A DNA stretch of 26,695 bases from JANWHF01 sp036276235 (GTDB taxonomy: Bacteria; Planctomycetota; Phycisphaerae; Tepidisphaerales; Tepidisphaeraceae), in NCBI GenBank assembly GCA_036276235.1, contig DATBDZ010000255.1, positions 1 to 26,695 on the forward strand. Direction: 5' to 3'. How positions within the stretch are numbered: the first letter of the stretch is position 1; the number at the start of each line of letters is the position of its first letter. Made by a program: the position numbers and the translations under genes. The notes under the pieces were generated by a model, which had not been told where the DNA came from, made no database searches, and saw only the letters and a list, made by a program, of their open reading frames with translations. Shown piece by piece: positions 1-9,081 of this stretch.

Positions 1-2
1 CA

Positions 3-209
3 TTCTCCAAGGAGGGATATAAGACGGTGCGCGTGCAGATGAACTTCGGAACCGGCCTTCCCATTGCGATGGCCGGGCTCCCGCTGCAATCAGCCCCGCC
101 GCCGGGCGACGATGAAGCGGCCCGCAAGGCGGATGTTCCAATCGAAGACGCCGATGTGCTGCCGATTTCGCCGGAGAATCTCATGACGGTGCTGATGCAT
201 CCGAAGTAG
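3..209 (+). CDS. 3' end of an unrecognised protein (5' part outside window)
   Basis: The frame is open from the first bases of the window to the TAG at 207-209, so this is most likely the C-terminal 68 residues of a longer gene. A GTG at 27-29 lies 12 bases after an AGGAGGG-like stretch (9-16), so a short independent gene cannot be excluded, but upstream codons read through without a stop. The start, FSKEGYKTVRVQ, resembles the end of a PEGA or carboxypeptidase-regulatory beta-sandwich (KEGYKTV), followed by an acidic, Pro/Ala-rich tail ending LMTVLMHPK. No function can be assigned. It converges on the giant gene on the other strand, with only 5 bases between the two stop codons and no terminator hairpin between them. 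Confidence 0.55.
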   Translation, partial: FSKEGYKTVRVQMNFGTGLPIAMAGLPLQSAPPPGDDEAARKADVPIEDADVLPISPENLMTVLMHPK

Positions 210-214
210 GATTT

Positions 215-3200
215 TTATCCCGCAAAATTCCGATATTGCGCGGTCGTCGTTCCAGTGGCGCTGTGGCCGGTGGTGGCCAAGCCCAGGAAAATCGTGGTTG
301 GTAATGCCAACGTTACGCTGCTGGTGACGGTCCAGGTGACGCCATCCGTGCTGTGATACGCCGTGAAGACGTTGCCGACGCGGGTCAGGCGGACCCACAC
401 GTTGGGGAACGTGAGCGGTGCCGATGGATGCACATTCGTGACCGCAGCGCCGCTCGAGGCGCGGGCGGTGTAACGATATCCATCCGCGGCCGTGGTGCCG
501 GAGAAGATCATCGCGCTGTTGGCGTTGAGCGAGGTCCGCGCCATCAGGCCCGCCTTGGCGTCGATCGAGCTGGCGGCATCCAGCGACGTCACCTGCACCT
601 TCACATCAAAATCACCGGTCTGCTGCCGATAGGCGAATCTGAAGGAGTCGGCGGTGTTGTAGATATCGGTGCCGCCGGCGACGACATCGTAGCCGCCGGT
701 TCCGACGGCGGTTGTGCTACCGACCGTCGTTGTGCCGATGTCGACGCTCGTGAGGCTCGTTTGCTGCGCGGCCGTCGTCGTGAACGTCGCCGCGGCACTG
801 TAGGGGCCGACGCCCGCTGAGTTCTCAGCACGCACCTGATACGTGTAGGCGGTGCTGGAGGTCAGTGAGCCGTCGGTGTAGCCGGTGCCGGTGATGCCGA
901 ACGCCAGATCGTGGAAAAGGCCGTCGGTCCCCTTCCGCTGGATGCGATAGCTGGTCGCGCCGGCAATCGGCGTCCAGGACAGCGCGATCGAATTTGAGGC
1001 CGGCAATCCACTGAGCGCCGGCGTTCCCGTCGGCGGCGTTGCCGTCGTCGTATTCGTGGCGGTGGTGAATGCCGTCGCCGGAACGGATTGCACATTCCCC
1101 GCACCGACGGCGACGATCTTGTAGAAGTAAGTCGTTCCCGAGGCGGCGCTGGTATCCACGAAACTCGTGGCGCTGATCGGCGATCCAGTCAGCAGCGCGT
1201 ACGTGCCGGCGGACGATGTCGCGCGAGAGACGTTGTAAGCAACGCCGCCCGTAAACGACACCGGCGCCCATTCCAGCAGGACGCCGCCGGAGGTGGCGAC
1301 GGCTTGCAGGTCGGTCGGCGTTCCCGGGGCGAGCGCCGGCCGCGCGTTGGTGATCACGTAGACGTTGTCCTGGAAATCGTTGTTCTGGAAACCGGTATTC
1401 GAGATGTAGTCGTTGCTGATGATCCAGGAATTGGGAACGATGTTTCCAGAGCGGTCGCGCAGCGGGAAGATGCGGACCTGATGGGTCTTCTTGGTGTTGA
1501 CCGTGTCGTCGCTGTAGTACCCGTCGATGTTCCAGCCGAAGACGACGGCGCCAGGATTAAACGTGGCGCTGGCGAGCTTGGTGGTCGAGCCGGTGACATG
1601 CGGCAACACCGATTGTCCTTCATCGGCGGCCGTCGTGAACAGGCGATTGCGCACTGGCGTGCCGGTCGTCTTCGCATACCAGAAAAGAGACGTCGAAGTA
1701 TTTTGATTGTGATATGAGCCGATCTGGGTCGCGCTCACCGGCTGCGACGGATCGGCGACCACCCAATACGGCGAATTAATTTCTTCGCCGTAGAAGGTCG
1801 GCGTTGTCGGAGATGCGTTGGGGAAATTGGGCCGGCGGGTCGGGGAAATGACCGTGCCATATCCGGCGATCAGATTCACCGTCGTCTGCAACCCCGGCTC
1901 TTCCTCCTTGCCCGAGGCATGCTGCCAATAGCCCGAGAGCTGCACGAGCTTGGCCGGCACGGCCGGATCGTTGCTGGCGATCGTCAGCGTGTCGTTCCAG
2001 GTGCCGCTCACCTGATTGAGCGGAATGCCTTCATAATCGCCCGTGTCATTCGTCTGATTGTCGCTGTGCACCGGCGCCTTGGTGGCGATGAACTTGATCG
2101 TCAGCGTGATCGATGCGCCCGGGGCGATCGGCGTTGTCAGCGGCTGCGACGGAGTAATCAGCCAGCTTGTCGGATCGGTCACATTCAGCGAGCCGATCGT
2201 CAGCGGCTGCGTTCCGGTATTGCGGACAATGAGCGTATCGGTGTCGTGAACGGTGTCGCCGTTCACCGGATCCTGATTCTGAATGCGGCTGAAGATCAGG
2301 CGATCCGCGTATGGGATGCCATCGGAATTGCTGATGCCGATCGCGGGCGAGCCGACGGCGTTGGCCGCCGGCTTGACGTTGCGGATAATTGCGACGATGT
2401 CATTGGAATCGTACTGAAGGTTGTAGTCTTCGGCTTCGAGGATGTAGGCATTGGGCACGACGCTGCCATCCGGATTTTCCAGCGGGAAGAAGCGCATCTT
2501 GCGATGCACATTGGCGTCCCAGGTATTGAGCACATCCTCGCTGTAGGCCACGCGCTGTTGGCCGCTATCGATGAAATGCGGGAACTGGGCCCAGAGGCCA
2601 AACGTGGCGCTGCCGGGATCGAAGATGGTCGCGCCCAGCGCCGTCGGATCGGTCGTCTGCGCATCGGCCTGCGAGAAAGTAAACAACTCCGTGCGATCGG
2701 CGGGCGTGCCGGGCGTGTAATAGCCAAAGCGCATCGCCGGCGCCATGCTGACGTTATACGAAGCCAGCGGCGTGATCGTCACTGGCCCGGTGCCCGCCTT
2801 CACGAGGCGCGGCATCACCACTTCCTGGCTCGATGGATCCGGCGTCGTGGGATAGAATGTCTGATTCTGATTGGCATCGTTGGGGCCGTCGCCGGTGATC
2901 GTCGGAATATTAAACGCGCGCAAAATCCGCGGCAGCGAAGGCTCATTCGCGCCGCCAAGACCGGTCGTGCCAATGCCATGCAGCGAAATGCTGAGCGTCG
3001 GCTGAGCCGCGTCGCTGCTGTTGATCTGCAGAATCGCCGCCTGAATCCCGACGAGGCTGGCGGTGTAATTCACCTGCAGCACAAACGATTGCCCCGGCGA
3101 AAGCGCGCCGGGCATGCTGGCGGCGTTGACGATGCTAAACGCGCCGGCGTCGTTACCAGCGACGGTCGTGTCATCGATGATCGACAGCGCGCCGCTGCTG

Positions 3201-5860
3201 GGGAACGTGATCGTACCGGTGCCGGTATTGGTGAGGGTGATTGTTTGCGAAGGGCTCGCGCCCGGCCCGCCGCTGAAGCTTGTTGCAATATCACTAAATA
3301 CAACCAGCGGCTTATCCGCCGTCAGCGTGCCGCCTACAGGCGAAGCGACATGCGGCTTGAGCAGCGTGACCCGCGCGCCGCCATATTCGGAGACATAAAG
3401 GAAGCCGGAGTTGGGATCTTCGACTATCGAAAGCGGGTTGACAAAACCGGTAAACCCGCTGAAGCCGCGCTGGCTATTGGTGATGGTGCCGTTGGGGCCG
3501 CGCGTGAGGACAAGAACGTCGTTGCCGCCGCTGTATTCGGTGACCAGTAATTTGCCGTCGAGCTTTCCGCCAAACGCGCTGCCGTGATACTCGATGATTC
3601 CATCGGGCGAATGGTGGTTGCCGAAGATATAAGCCGGTGCGGAATAGTTGGCATCCGGCTTCACGCCGACGGGATATCCGCTCATCTCTTCCGGATCGAC
3701 GCCGACGGTGGGGTTGCCGCCGTTCGCGACATATTCGCCGCGCACCGGATCGGGGTGGCCATAGTATCTGCCCGGCTTGATATTGAAGAGCCAATCGGGT
3801 TCGGTCTGGTCGATCTTGGTTTCCCCGGGAACCGCCGGGCCGGCGTATGGCAGACCGGTATCGATTCGCCGGCCGTTGATTTGGCTGGCGTTGGTTGGAT
3901 CAAACGCCGGCGTGCTGCCGCCCGATGCGGTGCCATTGGTCGGCGCCCAAAGATTTCCGCTGTCATCCCAGAGAATGTCAAAGGCATTGCGGACGCCGGT
4001 TGCATAAAGCGTTAGCGCCGCGCCAGCGGCAAAGGGGTTGTAGGTCCCGCCGCCGTCGGGCGTGCGCACATCCAGCGCGGTGCCAACCGGAAGCTTGGTC
4101 GTGTCGAGGCGCAAGATCGCGGCATTGAGCAGATGCTCCTGTCGATTGCCCCAGGTCGGATCGGGCGCGCCGTACGCCGTGTTGCTTCCCTGCGGAATGT
4201 AGAGCGCGCCATCCGGCCCGAAGGCCGGCGTGTTGGTCATGTGGTTCAGAATCGAGCGAGGCAGATGGATGACCATGTCCTGAACCGTCGCCAGGTTTGG
4301 CCCGCTCATTTTCGTAATCTTGCCATCCCAATCCGGCGCGTTGGTCTGGCCATAGAAGCCGTTGGAGACCCAGATGATCGGGTTGGCCGCGGTGGATGTC
4401 GGATCGAACGCAAACCCGCTCACCAGGCGCTGGCCCCCTTCCGCGGTCTGCAACGCGGTGACGATCTGCGGCGAGCTCAGCGTGCCATCCGCATTGATGG
4501 AGTAGATGAAGATTCGCCCGTCCTGGTTCGACGCGTAGAGCTTGCCGTCCGGCCCGATCTTCAGGCAGGTGAACACATCGCCGGTGGTCGTCGGCAGCGC
4601 GACATGATCGAACGCGATCGACGGATCGACGTTTCCGCCCATCGTGCCGGTCGTGAAGTTCATCGTAAACGGCGCGAAAGCCGCCCCGCTTCGATCTTTC
4701 ACGCCGTTGGTGATGGTGAACGTATAGGTTGTGTTGGCGTCGAGCGGCACGCTGGGCTGCAAGACGATCGCGTCGCCGCCGCCCGATGAATTGACGACGG
4801 CTGGGATGATCGTGCCGTCGGAGTTGCGCTTGAGCGTTACGGTCGAGTTGGTCACCGTTGCGATCGACAGCCCGCCGTTCGGCAGGTGCAGATCCACCGA
4901 GACAAACCCATCGCGCGGCACATTGACTGCCCCCGCCACCGGATCGGTATGCAATACCGATGGACCATTGGTGACGACCGTCCCTGGGTCGATCTCAAAA
5001 TGCGTGAAGCCGACGCTGATCGGCGCGAGATTATTTTTGCTGGAATCGAAAATCCCGCCGACGCTGTTGGCGTTGAAGAATGCCGCCTTCTCCGCGCCGC
5101 TGAAAGTCACAGCGCCGGTCGCTGCGATAAACGCGCCGCCATTAAGCGAATAGGAAGCAAACACCTGCCCCGTGGCGGCGTCGCCGGTCAGACGCAGATC
5201 AAGCGTGTTGGCGCTCGCGAAATTCCCGATGTTCGTATAGGTGAGGATCGCGTGGGTCGTGCGGTTCTGCTCGTCGGTGAACTGCAGCACCTGCCCCTTC
5301 GCGGGCATATCGATGGCCACAATCTTCACCCAATTGTCCTGATCCGGCCCGAAGAAGATCCCCGCCTGCTCATAAGGCGCGGCAATCTGCGAGAGCGGCC
5401 CCTTGAGGCGCGTGGTGAGCGTGAAGCCGCTGGTCGTGCCGTCAAATGTTGTTTGCAGCGCGTTGACCTGCGTGTTGTCGCTCTCGTAATTGCTGCCCGA
5501 CGTCGTTGTGCCAACGGTCGTGAAATCCAGCTCGCCAGCGGCAGTGTTCAAATGAATCAGGTTCGGCTGATATTCCGTGCTGAGTTTGTTGGGTTCGACT
5601 GCGGTGAAGCCGGTCCCCTGCCCGGTGGCATCGAAAATCCCTCCTGCCGACTGATTGAAATTCAGGACGAACGGCAGCGTGCTGGAAAGCAGCGTTCGCT
5701 GTTCGAGTCCTTCGATCACCGGGCTGGTTGCCCGAGCCATTTTTCGCGCGCATTTTCCGTTCAATGATGGTCTGCCTGACACTCTTTCCACTCCGTTCTG
5801 CAAATTGAATCTGCTGGGGGATCGTTTGCTCGGATGAGCGGTCCGCTGAACAACAGACAC
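215..5860 (-). CDS. Giant secreted LEPR-XLL-type protein with glucose/sorbosone dehydrogenase-like propeller
   Basis: About 1,881 residues from a GTG at 5860. The N-terminus is basic and carries the planctomycete LEPR-XLL-type motif LEQRTLLS (residues 52-59), taken as a sorting signal. Order after that: concanavalin/DUF1349-like domain (about 60-294), Big_5 Ig-like domain (298-405), a glucose/sorbosone dehydrogenase-like beta-propeller (410-845, with IGPDGKLYASNQDGRIF, FGPDGALYIPQGSN and LYATGVRNAFDILWDDSGNLW), ASH/choice-of-anchor-D-like modules with NTGTGTITF and NTGTQPLTIGSL (about 850-1330), two fibronectin III domains (about 1500-1690) and a C-terminal DUF1349-like domain (about 1690-1881). 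A role in binding or oxidising extracellular sugars is inference; PQQ or calcium ligands were not verified. The start is uncertain: the GTG overlaps a predicted -10 box, and later candidates are a GTG near residue 28 and the ATG at 5740 (MARATSPVIEG). Confidence 0.85.
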   Translation of the reverse strand: MSVVQRTAHPSKRSPSRFNLQNGVERVSGRPSLNGKCARKMARATSPVIEGLEQRTLLSSTLPFVLNFNQSAGGIFDATGQGTGFTAVEPNKLSTEYQPNLIHLNTAAGELDFTTVGTTTSGSNYESDNTQVNALQTTFDGTTSGFTLTTRLKGPLSQIAAPYEQAGIFFGPDQDNWVKIVAIDMPAKGQVLQFTDEQNRTTHAILTYTNIGNFASANTLDLRLTGDAATGQVFASYSLNGGAFIAATGAVTFSGAEKAAFFNANSVGGIFDSSKNNLAPISVGFTHFEIDPGTVVTNGPSVLHTDPVAGAVNVPRDGFVSVDLHLPNGGLSIATVTNSTVTLKRNSDGTIIPAVVNSSGGGDAIVLQPSVPLDANTTYTFTITNGVKDRSGAAFAPFTMNFTTGTMGGNVDPSIAFDHVALPTTTGDVFTCLKIGPDGKLYASNQDGRIFIYSINADGTLSSPQIVTALQTAEGGQRLVSGFAFDPTSTAANPIIWVSNGFYGQTNAPDWDGKITKMSGPNLATVQDMVIHLPRSILNHMTNTPAFGPDGALYIPQGSNTAYGAPDPTWGNRQEHLLNAAILRLDTTKLPVGTALDVRTPDGGGTYNPFAAGAALTLYATGVRNAFDILWDDSGNLWAPTNGTASGGSTPAFDPTNASQINGRRIDTGLPYAGPAVPGETKIDQTEPDWLFNIKPGRYYGHPDPVRGEYVANGGNPTVGVDPEEMSGYPVGVKPDANYSAPAYIFGNHHSPDGIIEYHGSAFGGKLDGKLLVTEYSGGNDVLVLTRGPNGTITNSQRGFSGFTGFVNPLSIVEDPNSGFLYVSEYGGARVTLLKPHVASPVGGTLTADKPLVVFSDIATSFSGGPGASPSQTITLTNTGTGTITFPSSGALSIIDDTTVAGNDAGAFSIVNAASMPGALSPGQSFVLQVNYTASLVGIQAAILQINSSDAAQPTLSISLHGIGTTGLGGANEPSLPRILRAFNIPTITGDGPNDANQNQTFYPTTPDPSSQEVVMPRLVKAGTGPVTITPLASYNVSMAPAMRFGYYTPGTPADRTELFTFSQADAQTTDPTALGATIFDPGSATFGLWAQFPHFIDSGQQRVAYSEDVLNTWDANVHRKMRFFPLENPDGSVVPNAYILEAEDYNLQYDSNDIVAIIRNVKPAANAVGSPAIGISNSDGIPYADRLIFSRIQNQDPVNGDTVHDTDTLIVRNTGTQPLTIGSLNVTDPTSWLITPSQPLTTPIAPGASITLTIKFIATKAPVHSDNQTNDTGDYEGIPLNQVSGTWNDTLTIASNDPAVPAKLVQLSGYWQHASGKEEEPGLQTTVNLIAGYGTVISPTRRPNFPNASPTTPTFYGEEINSPYWVVADPSQPVSATQIGSYHNQNTSTSLFWYAKTTGTPVRNRLFTTAADEGQSVLPHVTGSTTKLASATFNPGAVVFGWNIDGYYSDDTVNTKKTHQVRIFPLRDRSGNIVPNSWIISNDYISNTGFQNNDFQDNVYVITNARPALAPGTPTDLQAVATSGGVLLEWAPVSFTGGVAYNVSRATSSAGTYALLTGSPISATSFVDTSAASGTTYFYKIVAVGAGNVQSVPATAFTTATNTTTATPPTGTPALSGLPASNSIALSWTPIAGATSYRIQRKGTDGLFHDLAFGITGTGYTDGSLTSSTAYTYQVRAENSAGVGPYSAAATFTTTAAQQTSLTSVDIGTTTVGSTTAVGTGGYDVVAGGTDIYNTADSFRFAYRQQTGDFDVKVQVTSLDAASSIDAKAGLMARTSLNANSAMIFSGTTAADGYRYTARASSGAAVTNVHPSAPLTFPNVWVRLTRVGNVFTAYHSTDGVTWTVTSSVTLALPTTIFLGLATTGHSATGTTTAQYRNFAG

Positions 5861-5887
5861 TATAGCAGCATCGGGAGTAGTTGAAAA
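5859..5887 (-). promoter_or_regulatory. Predicted sigma-70-type promoter of the 1,881-residue gene
   Basis: On the minus strand, TTTTCA (5887-5882), a 17-base spacer and TATAGT (5864-5859) form a plausible -35/-10 pair. The -10 box overlaps the GTG that opens the longest reading frame. If the promoter is real, transcription would begin a few bases inside that frame and translation would start further downstream. No clear Shine-Dalgarno precedes the GTG. The call rests on box similarity and spacing only. Confidence 0.35.
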
Positions 5888-6027
5888 TCATGCATTCGAT
5901 TGTTTCGAAAAAACCTCCGGCGTTTCTTATGGGCTAAACCGTCGCCTGCCCTTCGCGGCGCGCCGCAGAAACGCCCGCGCGCAACACAACGCCCGCCCCG
6001 ATAAAGATTTGTCGTTCACCAAAAGAA

Positions 6028-6057
6028 GAAAGGGCGGCCTGCGAGGGCCGCCCTTTC
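6028..6057 (-). terminator. Rho-independent terminator of the flagellin gene
   Basis: A perfect 12-bp stem (GAAAGGGCGGCC at 6028-6039 with GGCCGCCCTTTC at 6046-6057) closes a 6-base loop. On the minus strand it is followed by TTCTTTTGG, a moderate U-tract. It begins about 20 bases past the flagellin TAG and insulates the flagellin transcript from the giant gene downstream. Confidence 0.85.
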
Positions 6058-6077
6058 CGGGTTTATCCTGCTGTCGC

Positions 6078-7499
6078 CTAGTGGCCCAGCAGTGACAATA
6101 CGCTCTGTGGAGCGGCATTGGCCGTTGCGAGCACGGATGTGTTCGCCTGCACCAATACCTGTTGTCGAGTCAGATTTGCCGTCTCGGTTGCAAAATCTGC
6201 ATCGCGAATGCTGCTTTCGCTGGCCGTCACGTTTTCCAGCGCGACATTCAGGCTATTCGTATTCGTCGCCAAAATGTCGGATTGAAACGCACCGAGCCTT
6301 CCCCGAAGCGTCGAGATCTGCTTGATCGCGGAGGTGATGATTCGCTGCGCCTGCGTGGTGTTGGCAGACACAAGCGAATTGGCGCCGCCGCTGGCCATGC
6401 TCGACAGGAAACCATTGACGTTATCGCCAAGGCTGCCGGTCGACACCGAATCGATGCCAATCTGCACCTGCGCGTTGGCATTCACTTCCGACCCAAGCTG
6501 GAAGCGAGCGCCGCCGCCGGTGATCTGGAAGCCGGTGATGCCGTTGAGGTTGTTGTTGATCTGTGCAAACTTCGACGACAACACAAGCGTGACATCGAGC
6601 GATGCCGTGCGCACCGAAGCCGTCGTTCCATCCACATCGGCCTGATTACCGTTGATCAGCACCTTCGCATCGACGCCGCTGGCCTTGCCGACGTTCGTGT
6701 TGAACGTGCCGCTGATCGTCTTCACGCTGACGAAATTCTTCGAGCCGAACGCGGTGGAATAAAGCGCCATGCTGCCGTTGGCCAGCACCGAAGCGCTGAC
6801 GCCGGTGTTTGACTTAACCTGCTCGATGGCGGTGACGATCGCGCTGTTGTGCGCGCTGGCGGCAAATGAAAGCTGCTGGACGCCGTCTTTACCGGCGATC
6901 TCAATCGTCGTCGGAGTCGTCGCGATGCCCGATGCCGCGAACGTGATCGTTCCGACCTTGGCGCTGGCGGTTACTTGAACTGTCAGGGCGGTGGTGCCGT
7001 TGTCGGGAATCTGCGCGGTATTGAGCGTGACATTGGAGATGGCGCTGTTGACAACGCCGGCGGTGGTGTAGCCCAGCGAGCCGTTGAGCAGCTTCACGCC
7101 GTTGAATTGCGTCGTGTTGGCGATGCGATTGATGCTGTTGAGAATCGAGTCAACCTGAAGCTGGTTGGCCTTGATCTCATCCGGCGAGAGCGCGCCGCTG
7201 TTGGCGGCCTGGTTGGTCAGCGTCTGCACTTGCAGCAGCATCGACGAGACTTCATTGAGCGCGCCTTCGGCGGTGTTGATGACGTTGCCGGCGCGGTTGG
7301 AGTTGTCGATCGCCTGGTTGATGCCGGCGATTTCGCTCCGGAGCGATTCGCTGGCGATCAGCCCTGCCGGGTCATCCTTGGCGCTGTTGATCCGCAACCC
7401 GGTCGAAAGCCGGTGCAGGCTGGTGGAAAGATTGTTCTGATTTGCCGACAGGCTATGCAACGCCTGCAAGGAATTGATATTGGTATTAATCCGACTCAT
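6078..7499 (-). CDS. fliC: Flagellin
   Basis: 473 residues, ATG start with a GGAGG Shine-Dalgarno about 6 bases upstream. The conserved flagellin ends are both present. The N-terminal D0/D1 region (about 1-140) opens INTNINSLQALHSLSANQNN and contains RLSTGLRINSAKDDPAGLIA. The C-terminal D1/D0 region (about 385-473) contains RIITSAIKQISTLRGRLGAF, RDADFATETANLTRQQVL and ends APQSVLSLLGH. The variable middle holds a flagellin-IN/hook-IN-like segment (about 165-270). It polymerises outside the cell as the flagellar filament after export through the flagellar type III system, with the D0 ends forming the coiled-coil core. No other flagellar gene is in the window, so the gene stands alone between a terminator and a divergent membrane-protein gene. 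Confidence 0.96.
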   Translation of the reverse strand: MSRINTNINSLQALHSLSANQNNLSTSLHRLSTGLRINSAKDDPAGLIASESLRSEIAGINQAIDNSNRAGNVINTAEGALNEVSSMLLQVQTLTNQAANSGALSPDEIKANQLQVDSILNSINRIANTTQFNGVKLLNGSLGYTTAGVVNSAISNVTLNTAQIPDNGTTALTVQVTASAKVGTITFAASGIATTPTTIEIAGKDGVQQLSFAASAHNSAIVTAIEQVKSNTGVSASVLANGSMALYSTAFGSKNFVSVKTISGTFNTNVGKASGVDAKVLINGNQADVDGTTASVRTASLDVTLVLSSKFAQINNNLNGITGFQITGGGARFQLGSEVNANAQVQIGIDSVSTGSLGDNVNGFLSSMASGGANSLVSANTTQAQRIITSAIKQISTLRGRLGAFQSDILATNTNSLNVALENVTASESSIRDADFATETANLTRQQVLVQANTSVLATANAAPQSVLSLLGH

Positions 7500-7504
7500 G
7501 TATC

Positions 7505-7559
7505 CTCCGTGAAGCGGCGCCAGAAACTGGCGGCCATACAGGCGGGTTTCCGTACCCGC
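7505..7559 (-). promoter_or_regulatory. Flagellin leader with two hairpins and Shine-Dalgarno
   Basis: Just upstream of the flagellin ATG the minus strand can form two small hairpins. One is CGCCAG/CTGGCG with a 3-base loop (7518-7532). The other is GCGGGT/ACCCGC with a 6-base loop (7542-7559). They are followed by the Shine-Dalgarno core in CACGGAGGATA. The SD contains ACGGA, which matches the ANGGA core seen in CsrA sites. Post-transcriptional control of flagellin by CsrA is known in other bacteria, but here it is only a possibility. No sigma-28 or sigma-54 promoter consensus was found upstream. Confidence 0.3.
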
Positions 7560-8091
7560 GGGTTACAATTATTTCCGCAACGCAATCAGCAGACACTCTT
7601 GTCCGCCGCAATCGCGTTCTCGCCTCAGGCGGCACATCCAGATCCGCCGACGCGATCGATCAAATTCAAAATAGGAGTTACAGAGCCGGTACTCCGCCCG
7701 GCGCGCAGGCGTGGTGATTCGGTGGTGGGCGAACCTCCTTGCTCGTAAAACACTGCGGCCGGTTCCGTCCGACCGCCGCGAGAATCCCGATCAAAACCGG
7801 AACGCTCGCCTGATCCGCAATCACTTTCGGAACAAGCATCGCGCAAACTTGAGCGGGCGGACGCGCCGATTCTGCGCGGGGGGAAGTTGCCGATAATAAC
7901 ATCGGAGGGAACTGGGAATGTGGGGACGCGTTTTCGCGAGTCTCGGTTTGACGGACCCAATGCAATTCAAATCCGTTTGAGCTACCGCAGTTGGAGGGTG
8001 AGGCGCAAGAAATAATTTGATATCAGGGCCCTGGCAACGTTACGATTGGGATCGACCACTCACGAGCGTGGCACGTCGAAGGGAGGATCAC
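7560..8091. other. Divergent intergenic region between flagellin and membrane-protein genes
   Basis: About 530 bases between two divergent starts. It must hold both promoters, but no convincing -35/-10 pair, operator or RNA gene could be recognised. The open frames here have no recognisable domains and no Shine-Dalgarno. A GCCGATAA octamer at 7889-7896 resembles a sigma-28 -10 box but lacks a partner -35 element. Confidence 0.4.
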
Positions 8092-9081
8092 TTGTCCAAG
8101 GCCGGGCGTGACAGAGATCGCATCGCAACATTATTGTTCGACGAATTGCAGCATCGCAAGAAAGCATTCGTTCTTCGACTGCGATTTGAAGCGCAATCCA
8201 TCACCGATCCCGAGGCTCGCAAAATTTTCCTCTCGGAAATCGACGGGTTGGGCCATTTGGGACTGGTCAGTTGGGCAATGCTACGTACCTTGGAAAGTGC
8301 GTTGCTCCGGCACCTTCCCGCCAGCGCGCTCCCGGGGCGGATTGCACTGCTCCGTGAAGAATATGAGCGGCTTTCGACAAACTCCGGCTGGACGGATCAC
8401 CTCAAATCTGCTCCCAGCCTAGACAAAGCCGACGAATCGGTTTTGCAAAACTATGCCGCCCGGCTGGCCGAAGATGTGCAACGGCTGCGCGAAGGGCGAT
8501 ATAATATCCTTCTGATACGGGCGTGGCACACGATTGTCGGAATCGGATTTGCGGCTTTGCTCATTTCGTTGGCATTTAGCCATGAGATGTACACGCCTTG
8601 GTCGATTTCGATCGTGGTTGCTTCGATGTTCGCAGCTACGATTGGTGGCTGTTTGAGCATGCTTGCCAGGCTATTCAGCATTTCCGCGAAAGGCGATATT
8701 GAAGAACCGTCCTGGAATTACGTTGCAAGACTGCGTTGGTTTCTGTCCCCCTTTCTGTCACTCTGCGAAGCGTGTCTGGCAGGGATTATCGTCTATTTCC
8801 TTCTGCAGTCGCAGCTCGCTGGGGTATTGCCTCCCGCGCTTCGGCCCAATTTCACCGCGTTGGCTACTTACATGTCGAGTCGCCCGCCCACGACCGCGCC
8901 CTCCACAGACGAAAGCGTCAGAAAAGTGGAGTCGAGCTGGCAGCTTTACTCAATCCCAAACGATTCGACGGACGTTGCGAAGATCATGATTTGGTGTGTG
9001 TTGGCCGGATTTGCAGAGCGACTTGTCCCAGACGCCCTGAACCAGCTTGCTACGAAGGCCGCATCCAAAGAGCGGCGATAA
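8092..9081 (+). CDS. Membrane protein of unknown function
   Basis: 329 residues from a TTG at 8092, chosen because a strong AGGGAGGA Shine-Dalgarno ends about 7 bases upstream; the longer frame from TTG 8017 has none at proper spacing. Residues 1-140 are cytoplasmic-looking, charged and helical (RIATLLFDELQHRKKAF, LAEDVQRLREGRYN). Hydrophobic segments follow at about 147-168, 177-199 and 220-245. A hydrophilic Pro/Ser/Thr-rich stretch (about 262-295) precedes a final hydrophobic segment at about 297-312, ending in AGFAERLVPDALNQL. The GF[SA]ER-x-[VI]PD ending looks like one I associate with uncharacterised bacterial membrane proteins. I do not recognise a named family. The gene is monocistronic and divergent from flagellin, and no terminator was seen after it. 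Confidence 0.75.
   Translation: MSKAGRDRDRIATLLFDELQHRKKAFVLRLRFEAQSITDPEARKIFLSEIDGLGHLGLVSWAMLRTLESALLRHLPASALPGRIALLREEYERLSTNSGWTDHLKSAPSLDKADESVLQNYAARLAEDVQRLREGRYNILLIRAWHTIVGIGFAALLISLAFSHEMYTPWSISIVVASMFAATIGGCLSMLARLFSISAKGDIEEPSWNYVARLRWFLSPFLSLCEACLAGIIVYFLLQSQLAGVLPPALRPNFTALATYMSSRPPTTAPSTDESVRKVESSWQLYSIPNDSTDVAKIMIWCVLAGFAERLVPDALNQLATKAASKERR

Noticed and set aside
1919..3550. 543-codon plus-strand open frame opposite the 1,881-residue gene
   Set aside because: Its residues are Arg/Ala/Gly/Ile-rich without domains, typical of the antisense frame of a GC-rich gene. The minus-strand frame has clear propeller and ASH-like motifs.
7889..7896. GCCGATAA as a sigma-28 promoter for motility genes
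   Set aside because: Octamer matches the -10 consensus but no TAAA lies 15 bases upstream, and it points away from flagellin.
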